This document shows, piece after piece, positions 55,552 to 64,000 of a DNA stretch of 64,000 bases. Position numbers and translations under genes: made by a program. The first letter of the stretch is position 1, and each line of letters starts with the position of its first letter. Source of the stretch: Xenorhabdus bovienii (GTDB lineage: Bacteria > Pseudomonadota > Gammaproteobacteria > Enterobacterales > Enterobacteriaceae); NCBI RefSeq assembly GCF_024721015.1, contig NZ_JANAIF010000004.1, positions 62,257-126,256 of the forward strand, in the 5' to 3' direction. The notes beneath the pieces were generated by a model that saw nothing but the letters and a program-made list of their open reading frames with translations, ran no database searches and was not told the DNA's origin.

Positions 55552-56739
55552 TCATTGCAGCGTGGCAGGGAAGCCATGTTTTTTAGCTCCCCAAGCGATT
55601 ATCAATCCCACCACAAGCAATCCAAGCAAAGTCCAAGGGAAGATATGAACACCCTGAGTGTCTAGCAATATGCCTCCCAACATACCGCCAGCAGCTATCG
55701 ATAAATTCCAGACGGTAACCAAGATTGATTGAGCGACATCTGCACCAGAACCCGCAGCATCCGCAGAGGCCGTCTGCAATAGCGCGGCTGCTCCGCCAAA
55801 AGTTAGCCCCCATATCGCCATAGAGATATAAATTACAGCAGGCAAAATACCCGCAAGCCCCAATGCCAGTGCGACCAAAGCAAATAATCCGATGCTTATC
55901 AAAACAAGCGACCGCAAATATTTATCGATCAATACCCCAACCAACCATATGCCAAGGACTGAAGAAGCCCCGAAGATTAGCAAAATTATGTCAACTCGAT
56001 GGGAAAGACCCGCAGGAGCAAGAAATGGCATGATGTAGGTATAAAGAATACTATGTGCCAGCACCCAGAAAATAAGTACCGTTAATACTGGTCGAACACC
56101 TGGAGTGGCAAATACCGATCTTATCGATAAACGTTTTTCTGATGATTGTCCGGGATAATCTGGCACCCGTAAACGAATCCAAACCATGACCGCTAAAGTC
56201 AACAATGAGAGTAGGCCAAACGTCATGCGCCACCCAATCAGTGAGCCTAGAAATGCCCCTAAAGGAACGCCTAATGAAAGTGCCAGTGGTGCTCCTACCC
56301 CGGCAATGGCAAGCGCTCTCCCTTTTAGTGGTTCTGATGCCATCCGGCGCGCATAACCCGCCAACATACCCCAAATCAAACCTCCGGCCATCCCTGCAAA
56401 TAACCGGGCAATCAGCGCAAAAGTATAATTAGATGTCAATATAGTCAGTGTATTAAAAACAAACAACGCGCCTAAAACTACCAATAAAAGCGGACGACGT
56501 CGCCAGCTTTGAGTTGCCGTCGTTAATGGGATAGCCGCAATCACAGAGCCAATGGCGTACAACGTGACAAATTGTCCTGCCATCGATTCCGAAATATTCA
56601 ATCCCATACTAATTTGCGCCAACATTCCCGCAGGGACAGTTTCTGTCATCAGCGCCAAAAAGCCCGTCATTGCCAGTGCAAGCAATGACGCTAATGGCAA
56701 AGCATTTGTTTCACCCGTGTGACTTGTGGTTGATCTCAC
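55552..56739 (-). CDS. MFS efflux transporter (DHA1-like)
   Basis: Twelve-helix major facilitator, 395 residues, of the drug:proton antiporter 1 type related to AraJ and arabinose/chloramphenicol exporters. Features include ALMTETVPAGMLAQISMGLNISESMAGQFVTLYAIGS at the N-terminus, a motif-A-like loop with SWRRRPLL, and a helix-5 antiporter motif GVGAPLALSLGVPLGAFLGS. It is divergent from the LysR gene across 199 bp, the classic LysR-target arrangement. The substrate is unknown; export of the nearby NRPS product is possible but unproven. Confidence 0.9.
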   Translation of the reverse strand: MRSTTSHTGETNALPLASLLALAMTGFLALMTETVPAGMLAQISMGLNISESMAGQFVTLYAIGSVIAAIPLTTATQSWRRRPLLLVVLGALFVFNTLTILTSNYTFALIARLFAGMAGGLIWGMLAGYARRMASEPLKGRALAIAGVGAPLALSLGVPLGAFLGSLIGWRMTFGLLSLLTLAVMVWIRLRVPDYPGQSSEKRLSIRSVFATPGVRPVLTVLIFWVLAHSILYTYIMPFLAPAGLSHRVDIILLIFGASSVLGIWLVGVLIDKYLRSLVLISIGLFALVALALGLAGILPAVIYISMAIWGLTFGGAAALLQTASADAAGSGADVAQSILVTVWNLSIAAGGMLGGILLDTQGVHIFPWTLLGLLVVGLIIAWGAKKHGFPATLQ

Positions 56740-56938
56740 TTAACTGCCCTCCTGTAAAATTCTTTATCTGAAAATACATAAGAGCGAGTTAAATTATACG
56801 CACCCTATGAGGTTCACAGAATATGTGGATTGCTAGATCGGCTCATAGGTAGACAGTATGAAGGCGCATATTAGTATTAAAAATAGGCTATAGTTCAAAA
56901 TATATATGACAAATATGTCATCAATAGGAAAACGAGTA

Positions 56939-57829
56939 ATGGATAACTTTAGCGTCCTTGAAGTGTTTGTTCGAGTCAGTGAAGTACGGAGTTTCACGGC
57001 AGCAGGCAATCAACTCGGCGTGTCATCCTCCGCTATAAGCAAGGCAATAAGTCGCCTCGAAGAAAAGCTACGCGTACGACTTTTCCACCGTTCCACACGC
57101 ACAGTGACCTTAACTCCAGAAGGTACACTTTTTCTCAAACGCTGCCGCCGCATTCTGAATGAAATAGAAGCCGCAGAAAATGAACTTTCCCAGTCACAAT
57201 CTGTACCGTATGGGAAGTTAAAAGTTAGTATGCCATCAATTGGCGTACTCTTTATGCCCAAGTTTGCCGAGTTCAGTCAGCAGTACCCAGAAATTGAATT
57301 AGAAATAGACAGCACTGACGGCTTAGTTGACTTAATTGAAGAAGGATTCGATGCCGTAATACGCACCGGAGAACCTGCTGATTCACGATTAATGGCGCGT
57401 GTACTAGGCTCTTACAAAAGAGTTATCGTCGGTTCTCCCACCTACTTTCAAAAATTTGAAATACCTAAAAAACCAGAAGAACTGATTAATCATTTCTGCA
57501 TGATGTATCGTTATAAGAGCACAGGCAAGCTGGATATTTGGCCAATAAGTCAAGATAACCCAACTTTACAGCTAGAATGGCCTACCAGAATGGTAACTAA
57601 CACACTTGACCCTCTCGTGTCTTTTGCAGAAAATAGTCTTGGAATTACTTGTATTCCTGATTTAGCCATCAGAGAACAGTTGAAAACAGGAAAGCTGATA
57701 ACAATTCTGAATGATTTCAATAATGACATAACGACATGCAGGATACTTTGGCCTTCAAGCAAATATTTATCTCCCAAGTTAAGAGTATTTATCAATTTCA
57801 TGGTCGAAAATCTATTTAAGAATGAATGA
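56939..57829 (+). CDS. LysR family transcriptional regulator
   Basis: LysR-type regulator, 296 residues from the ATG at 56939 (MDNFSVLEVFVRVSEVRSFTAAGNQLGVSSSAISKAISRLEEKLRVRLFHRSTR), with AGGAAAACGAG upstream. An earlier in-frame ATG at 56906 would add eleven residues atypical for the family. A C-terminal effector-binding domain follows. It is transcribed divergently from the MFS gene, its likely target, and is convergent with the formyltransferase gene. Confidence 0.92.
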   Translation: MDNFSVLEVFVRVSEVRSFTAAGNQLGVSSSAISKAISRLEEKLRVRLFHRSTRTVTLTPEGTLFLKRCRRILNEIEAAENELSQSQSVPYGKLKVSMPSIGVLFMPKFAEFSQQYPEIELEIDSTDGLVDLIEEGFDAVIRTGEPADSRLMARVLGSYKRVIVGSPTYFQKFEIPKKPEELINHFCMMYRYKSTGKLDIWPISQDNPTLQLEWPTRMVTNTLDPLVSFAENSLGITCIPDLAIREQLKTGKLITILNDFNNDITTCRILWPSSKYLSPKLRVFINFMVENLFKNE

Positions 57830-57834
57830 AGTAT

Positions 57835-57868
57835 GAGTGTCTAGTATTCAATATGATACTGGACACTC
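57835..57868. terminator. Bidirectional terminator between lysR and the NRPS operon
   Basis: A 13-bp stem GAGTGTCTAGTAT / ATACTGGACACTC (one G-U pair in RNA) with an 8-nt loop, in the 53-bp gap between the two convergent genes. No long T run, but the position serves both transcripts. Confidence 0.75.
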
Positions 57869-57882
57869 AATTAATTTCAATA

Positions 57883-59592
57883 CTAAATAATTCCAAGGGT
57901 TCCGCATTGAGATAATAAACTCTTCAAAGGAAGATTTGAATTAGATAAAAGGAGCCTATCCAAACTAATTATATGATCAGCCATTCTCTTTAAATCAGCA
58001 CTTTCAATATGTGATGAATTAGATATCCAACGAAAAGCCCCCTTAACCGGATCAATTTGCATTGTCAGAGAAGCATTGTTTTTTTCATATAATTGAGAGG
58101 CTGCTGGTTTAACTTCTGAGTTTATGAAATCTATAATGCTAATTCTAACATTACAGATATACTTTGAATACACAGATTCAGTTGAGCGTAATTGTGGATA
58201 TCGAAAAATTATATCTTTATGGAAAGTTTTAAATTTATTAAGTATAGAACGCTCAACTGATATAGAACTATATAAATTCAATGCAGAGCAATTAAAGTCA
58301 ATATTAAATTCAAAAGGAACTGAAGCTGAAAAAAAGACAGAGTAATCTATAACCTCATGTTTAGGCAGTTCAGTTACACAATCTAAATGAAAATATTGAA
58401 CATCATTAACCAATGCTAAATATACGGCGAATGCTCCCAATATATTAACCAATCTTTCTTCACTTGTAACATTTTCAATGTCAATATAAAAATTCCAGTT
58501 ATAATATATTTCAAAAATACAATCTAAGTCATGATACAGAGTGTCAAATTTGAAATTTAATGGTCTACATGATTCTAAACGATTAACCCAAAATGATTCA
58601 TATGGCGCTAACTCCTCATGTTCCTGAGTTAAATCTTCTAAATCAGAATTATTAATGATTGGTAATGAATCACCAACGCTTATGCAAAGCATATCAGCCA
58701 AAAAATCTGCCCGCAAATCTTCCCCGGTCAATTGAATAAATTCTATTCTGATATCTGTTGTTCCGGTAGTTACAATCCAGAAATTTTGTGCTATATCCAC
58801 TAAAATACCTGCCTGCTTATGTGTTGAGACAGAAAGTACTTCAAGTGTTTTCACTATTCCTATAATATTTATCAAATAAACTTTCGGAACACATAACGGA
58901 TTGCGATAACGCTCACCGAAAGACAAACCACGTACTAAAGCTGACAGCTCTTCGGCCGAATGTTCCCACTGTAAACATGCTCCAGCATATGGACGTTTCC
59001 GACTAGAAAAAAAACTTCTCTCTGATAAATTTTGCTTCACATATTCTATGGTTTTCCCTCCTTTAATAAGGGATATTAATTTTTTAAATCCTTCAAATGC
59101 CGCATTATAGCATTTCATATTTAATGAAAGAGCTGTGTCAGAACGATTAATTTCTACATTTTGTTGAACTGCTATATCTCCCGCGTCAACCACGGTAGCA
59201 ATTCGATGCCAAGTAACTGCATACTTATCCTCCATCGCAAAAAGAGCCCATGAAGTCGCATGAGTTCCTGCATATTTAGGTAACGGAGCATCATGATAAT
59301 TAAATGCACCTAATTTAATATTATCTAATAGTGCAGAGGTTAAAATGATTGGATTTGATATAGATAACAGCCATTCAACAGAGTTGTTAGATACTAAAGA
59401 TTCTAAATCCTGAATAGTATTGATACATTTTAAACCTTCTTTTTTAGCCCATGAAAGAAATACTGAATCTAAAGGCATAACTACCTCAAGATGGATACCT
59501 ATAGAAAGTAAGAATTGACAGCATCTAACAGCTAAAGTACCTTGACCAATAATTACAAAAGTGTAATTTTCACTTGACTCCATTGTTTTCAT
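57883..59592 (-). CDS. Formyltransferase fused to a partial NRPS condensation domain
   Basis: Stand-alone 569-residue protein. Residues about 10-180 form a methionyl-tRNA-formyltransferase-like domain with the catalytic set Asn98 and His100 (FNYHDAPLPKYAGTH) and Asp136 (VVDAGDI). About 185-300 fits the formyltransferase C-terminal subdomain. From about 335 (YESFWVNRLESCRPLNFKF) to the end the sequence resembles the acceptor half of an NRPS condensation domain, including a FVNTLPLR-like FFSASVPFEFNID; no HHxxxDG motif is present. It is the last gene of the operon, 79 bp after the NRPS. It probably formylates an amino acid tethered to that NRPS, as the formylation domain of LgrA does. It is AT-rich relative to the core genes. 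Confidence 0.78.
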   Translation of the reverse strand: MKTMESSENYTFVIIGQGTLAVRCCQFLLSIGIHLEVVMPLDSVFLSWAKKEGLKCINTIQDLESLVSNNSVEWLLSISNPIILTSALLDNIKLGAFNYHDAPLPKYAGTHATSWALFAMEDKYAVTWHRIATVVDAGDIAVQQNVEINRSDTALSLNMKCYNAAFEGFKKLISLIKGGKTIEYVKQNLSERSFFSSRKRPYAGACLQWEHSAEELSALVRGLSFGERYRNPLCVPKVYLINIIGIVKTLEVLSVSTHKQAGILVDIAQNFWIVTTGTTDIRIEFIQLTGEDLRADFLADMLCISVGDSLPIINNSDLEDLTQEHEELAPYESFWVNRLESCRPLNFKFDTLYHDLDCIFEIYYNWNFYIDIENVTSEERLVNILGAFAVYLALVNDVQYFHLDCVTELPKHEVIDYSVFFSASVPFEFNIDFNCSALNLYSSISVERSILNKFKTFHKDIIFRYPQLRSTESVYSKYICNVRISIIDFINSEVKPAASQLYEKNNASLTMQIDPVKGAFRWISNSSHIESADLKRMADHIISLDRLLLSNSNLPLKSLLSQCGTLGII

Positions 59593-59671
59593 AATAATTT
59601 TCTCATATTAGAACCAATTTCACATAATTCATATAAAAAATACTACTAAGCATTATTCTAAAATATAAAAA

Positions 59672-62473
59672 TTACATCCAAGTAATCAACATACGCATTT
59701 TTGACAGTAACTCATTAATCCCTGGCTCTTTTAGTAACTCAAAATGAGGTACATTAATCTTGACAACATCAGGAATATTAATAAAACAATTACTATTGGT
59801 TTCAAAATAAGACAATTGATCGCTCTTAGCGCTAAATATTTTTACAGGGGCAGTAATTAATCTATCATGAAAAATACTTTCCGATTCCGAACGTAAGCTT
59901 TCAGAGGTAGTTATGACAACTCTAGAAATTCTTTTAATTAGATCAAGGCTTAATCCTGAATGTCTTTTACTAATAAAACTTGCGAAATCATCCTCATCAT
60001 TTACATAGTCTAAACATTCCAATAAATCTTGATCATCTGAACTTCTTGAGAAAACTGAAAATAGCAGAGAGACCAAACTTTTATTCTCATAGCCACTAGA
60101 TTTATCTGATGACTGGAGTTGTAAAGAATGTCCTTTAGTCATACCTGGAGCAATCAGTACAAGTTCTTCAACCTTTTCCCCCAACTGCTCAAGTTGATAA
60201 GCAGCTTCAAAAGCTAAAATAGTTCCAAATGAGTATCCCCAAAGGACATAAGGGCCTTGTGGTTGTTTATTTCTTATTGCAGTAATATCAGCATGAACTA
60301 ATTTTTGGATAGAACCATATGGTCGTTCATCTTCATTTAGTCCAAACGCCTGTATTCCATAAAAGGGACGAACTTTGCCAATTTTTTCAGCAAGTAGTCT
60401 AAGGCTCATAGGATATCCACCTAATCCAGGCCAACAAAAAATTGATGATAACGCCCCATGTGGCTGTAGAGAAACCAATCTCTCAGAATATTTATTACGA
60501 TTTACATCAACTAAACAAGCCAGTTTTTCAATTGTCGACGCTTCAAATAAAATATGAAGTGGCAAATTAGAACCTAGTTTATTATTTATTGATTGTATAA
60601 TATCTACCGCACTCAATGAATCACCACCAAGAGAAAAGAAGTCATCACAAACAGAAATACTATTTTTTTTCAGGCATTCCATCCATATACTTTGTATCAC
60701 TCTCTCGTTTATAGATTTTGGTTCATATTTTTCTTTAAAATTCTCCTTGCCAAAAATATTTTCAATTTTATAAAAGTCAATTTTTCCTGTTATTGTTAAA
60801 GGCATAACATCAACAAAAAAGAATAAAGTAGGAATCATGTAATCAGGGATACGTCTGGCCAACTCTTTTTTTAGAATAGAAACTAACTCTTGATGATCGT
60901 GATTTTCTTTTAATATCACTCCTTCTGTACTGAGTTCAACACATGCCATCAGAATAGATTGGCTAACATCATGATATTTATTCATTACAGCAGCAATATT
61001 AATTAAAGGTAATGACTCTAATTCTATTTTTATTTCTTCTAATTCAACTCTCATACCTCTAATTTTTATTTGAGTATCTTTTCTTCCAATGAAATAAAAT
61101 GAACCATCCATGTTTTGATAAGCAAGATCTCCCGTTTTATAGGACATAATAGGCGTATTAGATCCCGTTGGGATGAAAGAAAAGAAATGTTTATTAGTCA
61201 AATCTTCCTGATTAAAATATCCTCGTGAAATTTGAATGCCTGATATATAGAGTTCACCAGAATTACCACTGGAAACAGATTTACCGTTTTCATCTAAAAT
61301 ATGAAACTCAGTATTATCAACCGGTCTACCAATTGATACTCCTTCATGATGTTCTTTTTTTATTCCAATTGAAACATTATAGAATGATGCATTACAAGTG
61401 AATTCTGTCGGACCATAGACATTAATCAATTCGCAATTAGGTAATATATCCAAGCATTGCAGCGCTAATTTCTTTGTTAAACTTTCTCCACCACAAAGAA
61501 TATGTGAAAGTGATGAACATTTCGCAAACTTATGCCTATTAACCAGCGATTGCAACAAAGTCGGTACACACTGCAACAAAGAGACATTATTTTCTATAAT
61601 ATCATCTACTAACTTCGAAATATTTTTGTTTATACTAAAATCACTAATAATTAACTGAGTACCACAACAAACAGATAGCATTTCCCATTGAGCGGCATCG
61701 AAACTAATAGATGTTTTATGTATTATTTTTTTATCCCTGCTTAAAAACCCTTTTTTATTCAACCATAGCATTTGGTTAACGATTGAACGGTGCTCTATCA
61801 TTACTCCTTTGGGTTTTCCAGTACTACCTGATGTATACACAATATAAGCAAGGTTTTCTGGTTGTAGCTCCCTTGGTTTAGGAGCAGATTTTGTCTTCGC
61901 ACTCATTTTCACATAATCAATGACATCACTAATCGTTATTAAAGTAATATCACTACTAATAATATCTAAAATTTTAAATTTTACCTTTTCCTGAACAAAT
62001 ATATATTTCATTGAAGAATTTTCTATCATATACTTCAACCGCTCAGGTGGGTAATCTGGTGCCAATGCCAAGTAGGCAGCTCCCGAAAAAATAATTCCCC
62101 ATACCCCAATTAATTGTTCTAATGATGGTTCAACAAAAAGGCCTATACATTCATCTGTAGAACAATTCAGATAGCGTAAATAATTTGCAACATGCAAACT
62201 AAGATGTGCCAATTGCCAGAAGCAGAGTTTATCATCACCATCCACAATAGCGACATTATCCGGTATATGGCGTACACTTGATAAAAAAAGGCCTGGCAAA
62301 CATTGATCAATGGCATATTCAAAACGTTCTTCTTGACCACTAGTAGACCAAGATATACTTATCTTATCATAAGATAATGAATTTTTTAGTTCCACTAATT
62401 CTCGAATATCTAATTCAAATCCCTTTAGATTCAATAGCCTTTCCCAAGATTTATTTTGTGTTACTGAATGCAT
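59672..62473 (-). CDS. Single-module NRPS: adenylation - carrier - thioesterase
   Basis: A 933-residue nonribosomal peptide synthetase lacking any condensation domain. Adenylation domain about 50-575: A3 IVYTSGSTGKPKGV (211-224), A4 ISFDAAQWEML (256-266), A5 NVYGPTE (351-357), A7 YKTGDL (445-450) and A10 Lys564. Carrier domain with DDFFSLGGDSLSA, phosphopantetheine Ser619. Thioesterase from about 670 with nucleophile Ser748 in WGYSFG. Aligning by eye to GrsA gives the specificity code D-A-W-Q-L-G-V-C-N-K, which resembles glutamine-type codes. It lies 38 bp after the asparagine synthase gene. No indigoidine-type oxidase is inserted in the A domain. Confidence 0.9.
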   Translation of the reverse strand: MHSVTQNKSWERLLNLKGFELDIRELVELKNSLSYDKISISWSTSGQEERFEYAIDQCLPGLFLSSVRHIPDNVAIVDGDDKLCFWQLAHLSLHVANYLRYLNCSTDECIGLFVEPSLEQLIGVWGIIFSGAAYLALAPDYPPERLKYMIENSSMKYIFVQEKVKFKILDIISSDITLITISDVIDYVKMSAKTKSAPKPRELQPENLAYIVYTSGSTGKPKGVMIEHRSIVNQMLWLNKKGFLSRDKKIIHKTSISFDAAQWEMLSVCCGTQLIISDFSINKNISKLVDDIIENNVSLLQCVPTLLQSLVNRHKFAKCSSLSHILCGGESLTKKLALQCLDILPNCELINVYGPTEFTCNASFYNVSIGIKKEHHEGVSIGRPVDNTEFHILDENGKSVSSGNSGELYISGIQISRGYFNQEDLTNKHFFSFIPTGSNTPIMSYKTGDLAYQNMDGSFYFIGRKDTQIKIRGMRVELEEIKIELESLPLINIAAVMNKYHDVSQSILMACVELSTEGVILKENHDHQELVSILKKELARRIPDYMIPTLFFFVDVMPLTITGKIDFYKIENIFGKENFKEKYEPKSINERVIQSIWMECLKKNSISVCDDFFSLGGDSLSAVDIIQSINNKLGSNLPLHILFEASTIEKLACLVDVNRNKYSERLVSLQPHGALSSIFCWPGLGGYPMSLRLLAEKIGKVRPFYGIQAFGLNEDERPYGSIQKLVHADITAIRNKQPQGPYVLWGYSFGTILAFEAAYQLEQLGEKVEELVLIAPGMTKGHSLQLQSSDKSSGYENKSLVSLLFSVFSRSSDDQDLLECLDYVNDEDDFASFISKRHSGLSLDLIKRISRVVITTSESLRSESESIFHDRLITAPVKIFSAKSDQLSYFETNSNCFINIPDVVKINVPHFELLKEPGINELLSKMRMLITWM

Positions 62474-62511
62474 ATCCTATACCTCGTTACAATTAAAAAA
62501 TTCATAATGAA

Positions 62512-64000
62512 CTAAGATATGAAATCGAAATATCCTGATGCTGTATAATCTTTTCCTAGTTTTTTAAACCTTTCATCAGGTAAATGATATCCATTATTTA
62601 AATATTTATTTGCAAAATAAAAAGAACTTTTATCGTTCAAACCAATACTTTCTAGCATCCTGAGCACCTCTTTAGGAATTTGTAGATCGATGCTATTGAC
62701 ATAATCAATTAATATATTCTTTACACCACTGCCATCTGGCATTCTAATTTTAGGCCTGTCAATAATGTAATCTGGCAGAAAATCTCGGAACGCTTCTCTA
62801 AGTATATATTTTTCAACTCCATTATTTATCTTCAATGATTCATGAAGGCTTAGTGCATAACGTACCACTTGATTATTCATAAAGGGTACTCTTGCTTCTA
62901 CAGAGTTACGCATACTAGCGCGATCAACACGCTGCAAATCAGTACGATGTAAATTATTTAATCTATAAAGTGAAAGCTCATCAATAAAAGGATATGTTTT
63001 GAATAAATCATAGCCGCAAAAAATCTCGTCACTTCCTTCTCCACATAAAGCGACTTTAAAACCAAGCTTATTAGCAATCAAATAACCAAAATTTGCTATA
63101 ATAGAGTCTACTGAGTCTATTTTTTCGAAGAATTCTCCATAATATACTGCGCTATCAATATCATCAATTAAATCTTGCTCTGTAAATGTATATATTATCT
63201 GACGTATTTTATTTTCTTCACAAAATCTCTTTGATATTTTGATATCGTCTGAGCCAGGTAAACCAAACGAAATTGCAGTAACATTAGAATGATATTTATT
63301 TGCTAAAGCCAATATAATAGCACTGTCTATTCCACCACTAAACATAACAGCAACCGGCAGATCAGTGTCAACTTGAGACTCAACCGCCTCTTCCATCAAC
63401 TTACGAACTTTTTGTTTTGCTACAAGATAACAATCCTTACTTTTTTCTATAGATTTATCATAGCGAGTATACTTATAAAGCTCATTGCCATCATAAAGAC
63501 TCCCAGGCTCAAGTGTCTTAACTTCAACATCAAGTTCTAGAAAAGCTTTCATCTCTGATGCCACATACCAAACATCATTCTTTTTTGCATAGTAAAGAGG
63601 CTTTATACCCACGTGATCTCTACCAATCAGAAACTTTGATTTTTTATTATCATATATGACAAATGCAAACATTCCATCTAGCATATTTACAAATTCTAAA
63701 TCATATTCAATATATGCCTTTAATATTACCTCTGCATCTCCATATCCTTTAAATTCGTGTCCTCTTTTGATAAGTTTTTCACGTATTTTTTTATAATTGA
63801 ATATTTGCCCATTAAGGATGACATGAATATCCCTTTCTTCGTCTGAAACAGGTTGAGTCGCGGTTTCTCTCTCGACAATTGCCAAGCGATTTGTGGCAAT
63901 CCCAAAGTATTTTTTAACTAGGTGTTCATTAAAACGAGATAAATCTCCTCGATGTTTCATCCTTTCTATCATAGAGACAAGCTTACTATTCAATTGTTCA
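62512..64000 (-). CDS. Asparagine synthase-like glutamine-dependent amidotransferase (partial, 5' end outside the window)
   Basis: Two-domain AsnB-type enzyme; the frame stays open through position 64000, so the N-terminus with the expected catalytic Cys2 is not visible. The TTG at 63993 is not a convincing start. The visible glutaminase part has the substrate-binding patterns ATNRLAIVE, NGQIFNY and GYGDAEVILKAY. The canonical RGPDD is RGDLS here. The synthetase domain has the PP-loop VMFSGGIDSAI and CGEGSDEIFCGY. Inside an NRPS operon it may amidate a precursor or the product rather than make free asparagine. A beta-lactam-synthetase-like role is possible, since those enzymes share the fold. 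Confidence 0.85.
   Translation of the reverse strand, partial: EQLNSKLVSMIERMKHRGDLSRFNEHLVKKYFGIATNRLAIVERETATQPVSDEERDIHVILNGQIFNYKKIREKLIKRGHEFKGYGDAEVILKAYIEYDLEFVNMLDGMFAFVIYDNKKSKFLIGRDHVGIKPLYYAKKNDVWYVASEMKAFLELDVEVKTLEPGSLYDGNELYKYTRYDKSIEKSKDCYLVAKQKVRKLMEEAVESQVDTDLPVAVMFSGGIDSAIILALANKYHSNVTAISFGLPGSDDIKISKRFCEENKIRQIIYTFTEQDLIDDIDSAVYYGEFFEKIDSVDSIIANFGYLIANKLGFKVALCGEGSDEIFCGYDLFKTYPFIDELSLYRLNNLHRTDLQRVDRASMRNSVEARVPFMNNQVVRYALSLHESLKINNGVEKYILREAFRDFLPDYIIDRPKIRMPDGSGVKNILIDYVNSIDLQIPKEVLRMLESIGLNDKSSFYFANKYLNNGYHLPDERFKKLGKDYTASGYFDFIS

Noticed and set aside
59672..62473. Indigoidine synthetase
   Set aside because: The glutamine-like code and A-T-TE order recall it, but indigoidine synthetases carry an oxidase domain inserted in the A domain. 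A7 and A8 here are adjacent without insertion.

Overview
This window looks like a chromosomal segment of an enterobacterium from the Xenorhabdus/Photorhabdus side of the Morganellaceae. The first 25 kb keep the Escherichia coli gene order (amiC-argA-recD-recB-ptrA-recC-ppdC-ygdB-ppdB-ppdA-thyA-lgt-ptsP-rppH). The rest is accessory, visibly more AT-rich in places, and carries CRISPR-Cas, insertion-sequence debris, a toxin-antitoxin pair and a small NRPS cluster. The genus is an inference from gene content; no rRNA or other marker is present.

Layout. (1) 0.1-21.5 kb: core genes, nearly all on the minus strand: cell-wall amidase AmiC, ArgA behind a pair of ARG boxes, RecBCD with the protease PtrA, four pseudopilin-like genes, ThyA, Lgt, PtsP and RppH. 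(2) 21.7-25.1 kb: a TPP riboswitch and thiBPQ, the thiamine ABC importer. (3) 25.1-28.2 kb: AT-rich stretch with a DUF3761 secreted protein, two tandem paralogous small membrane proteins and a Bax-like glucosaminidase. (4) 28.5-32.2 kb: an MBOAT acyltransferase overlapping two SGNH-hydrolase-like genes, best read as a peptidoglycan (or other polymer) O-acetylation operon. (5) 32.6-40.2 kb: gluconate genes (gntU, gntK, gntR) and a beta-diglucoside/chitobiose-type PTS operon with a GH4 phospho-glucosidase and a LacI-type regulator. This block is flanked by two short, divergently oriented type I-E CRISPR arrays with related leaders. (6) 40.6-43.7 kb: insertion-sequence debris, vapBC, a decayed CRISPR remnant and a VOC-family gene. 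(7) 43.8-51.2 kb: cas3-cas8e-cse2-cas7-cas5-cas6e. No cas1 or cas2 is present, and half of a CRISPR repeat abuts the cas6e stop codon. (8) 51.4-54.7 kb: an operon of a beta-barrel, an Omp85-type barrel and a DUF4056 lipoprotein. (9) 54.7-57.8 kb: MarR and LysR regulators around an MFS exporter. (10) 57.9 kb to the end: asparagine synthase, a single A-T-TE NRPS module, and a formyltransferase fused to a piece of a condensation domain. The asparagine synthase gene runs off the window.

The two most interesting systems are these. First, a type I-E CRISPR-Cas locus that retains all interference genes but has lost its adaptation genes in this window; its arrays have been cut down by insertion sequences to one or two spacers each. 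Second, the compact formyltransferase / A-T-TE / asparagine-synthase cluster, which I cannot match to a known product. Protein family calls come from recognition of conserved motifs and remembered family members; no database search was run.
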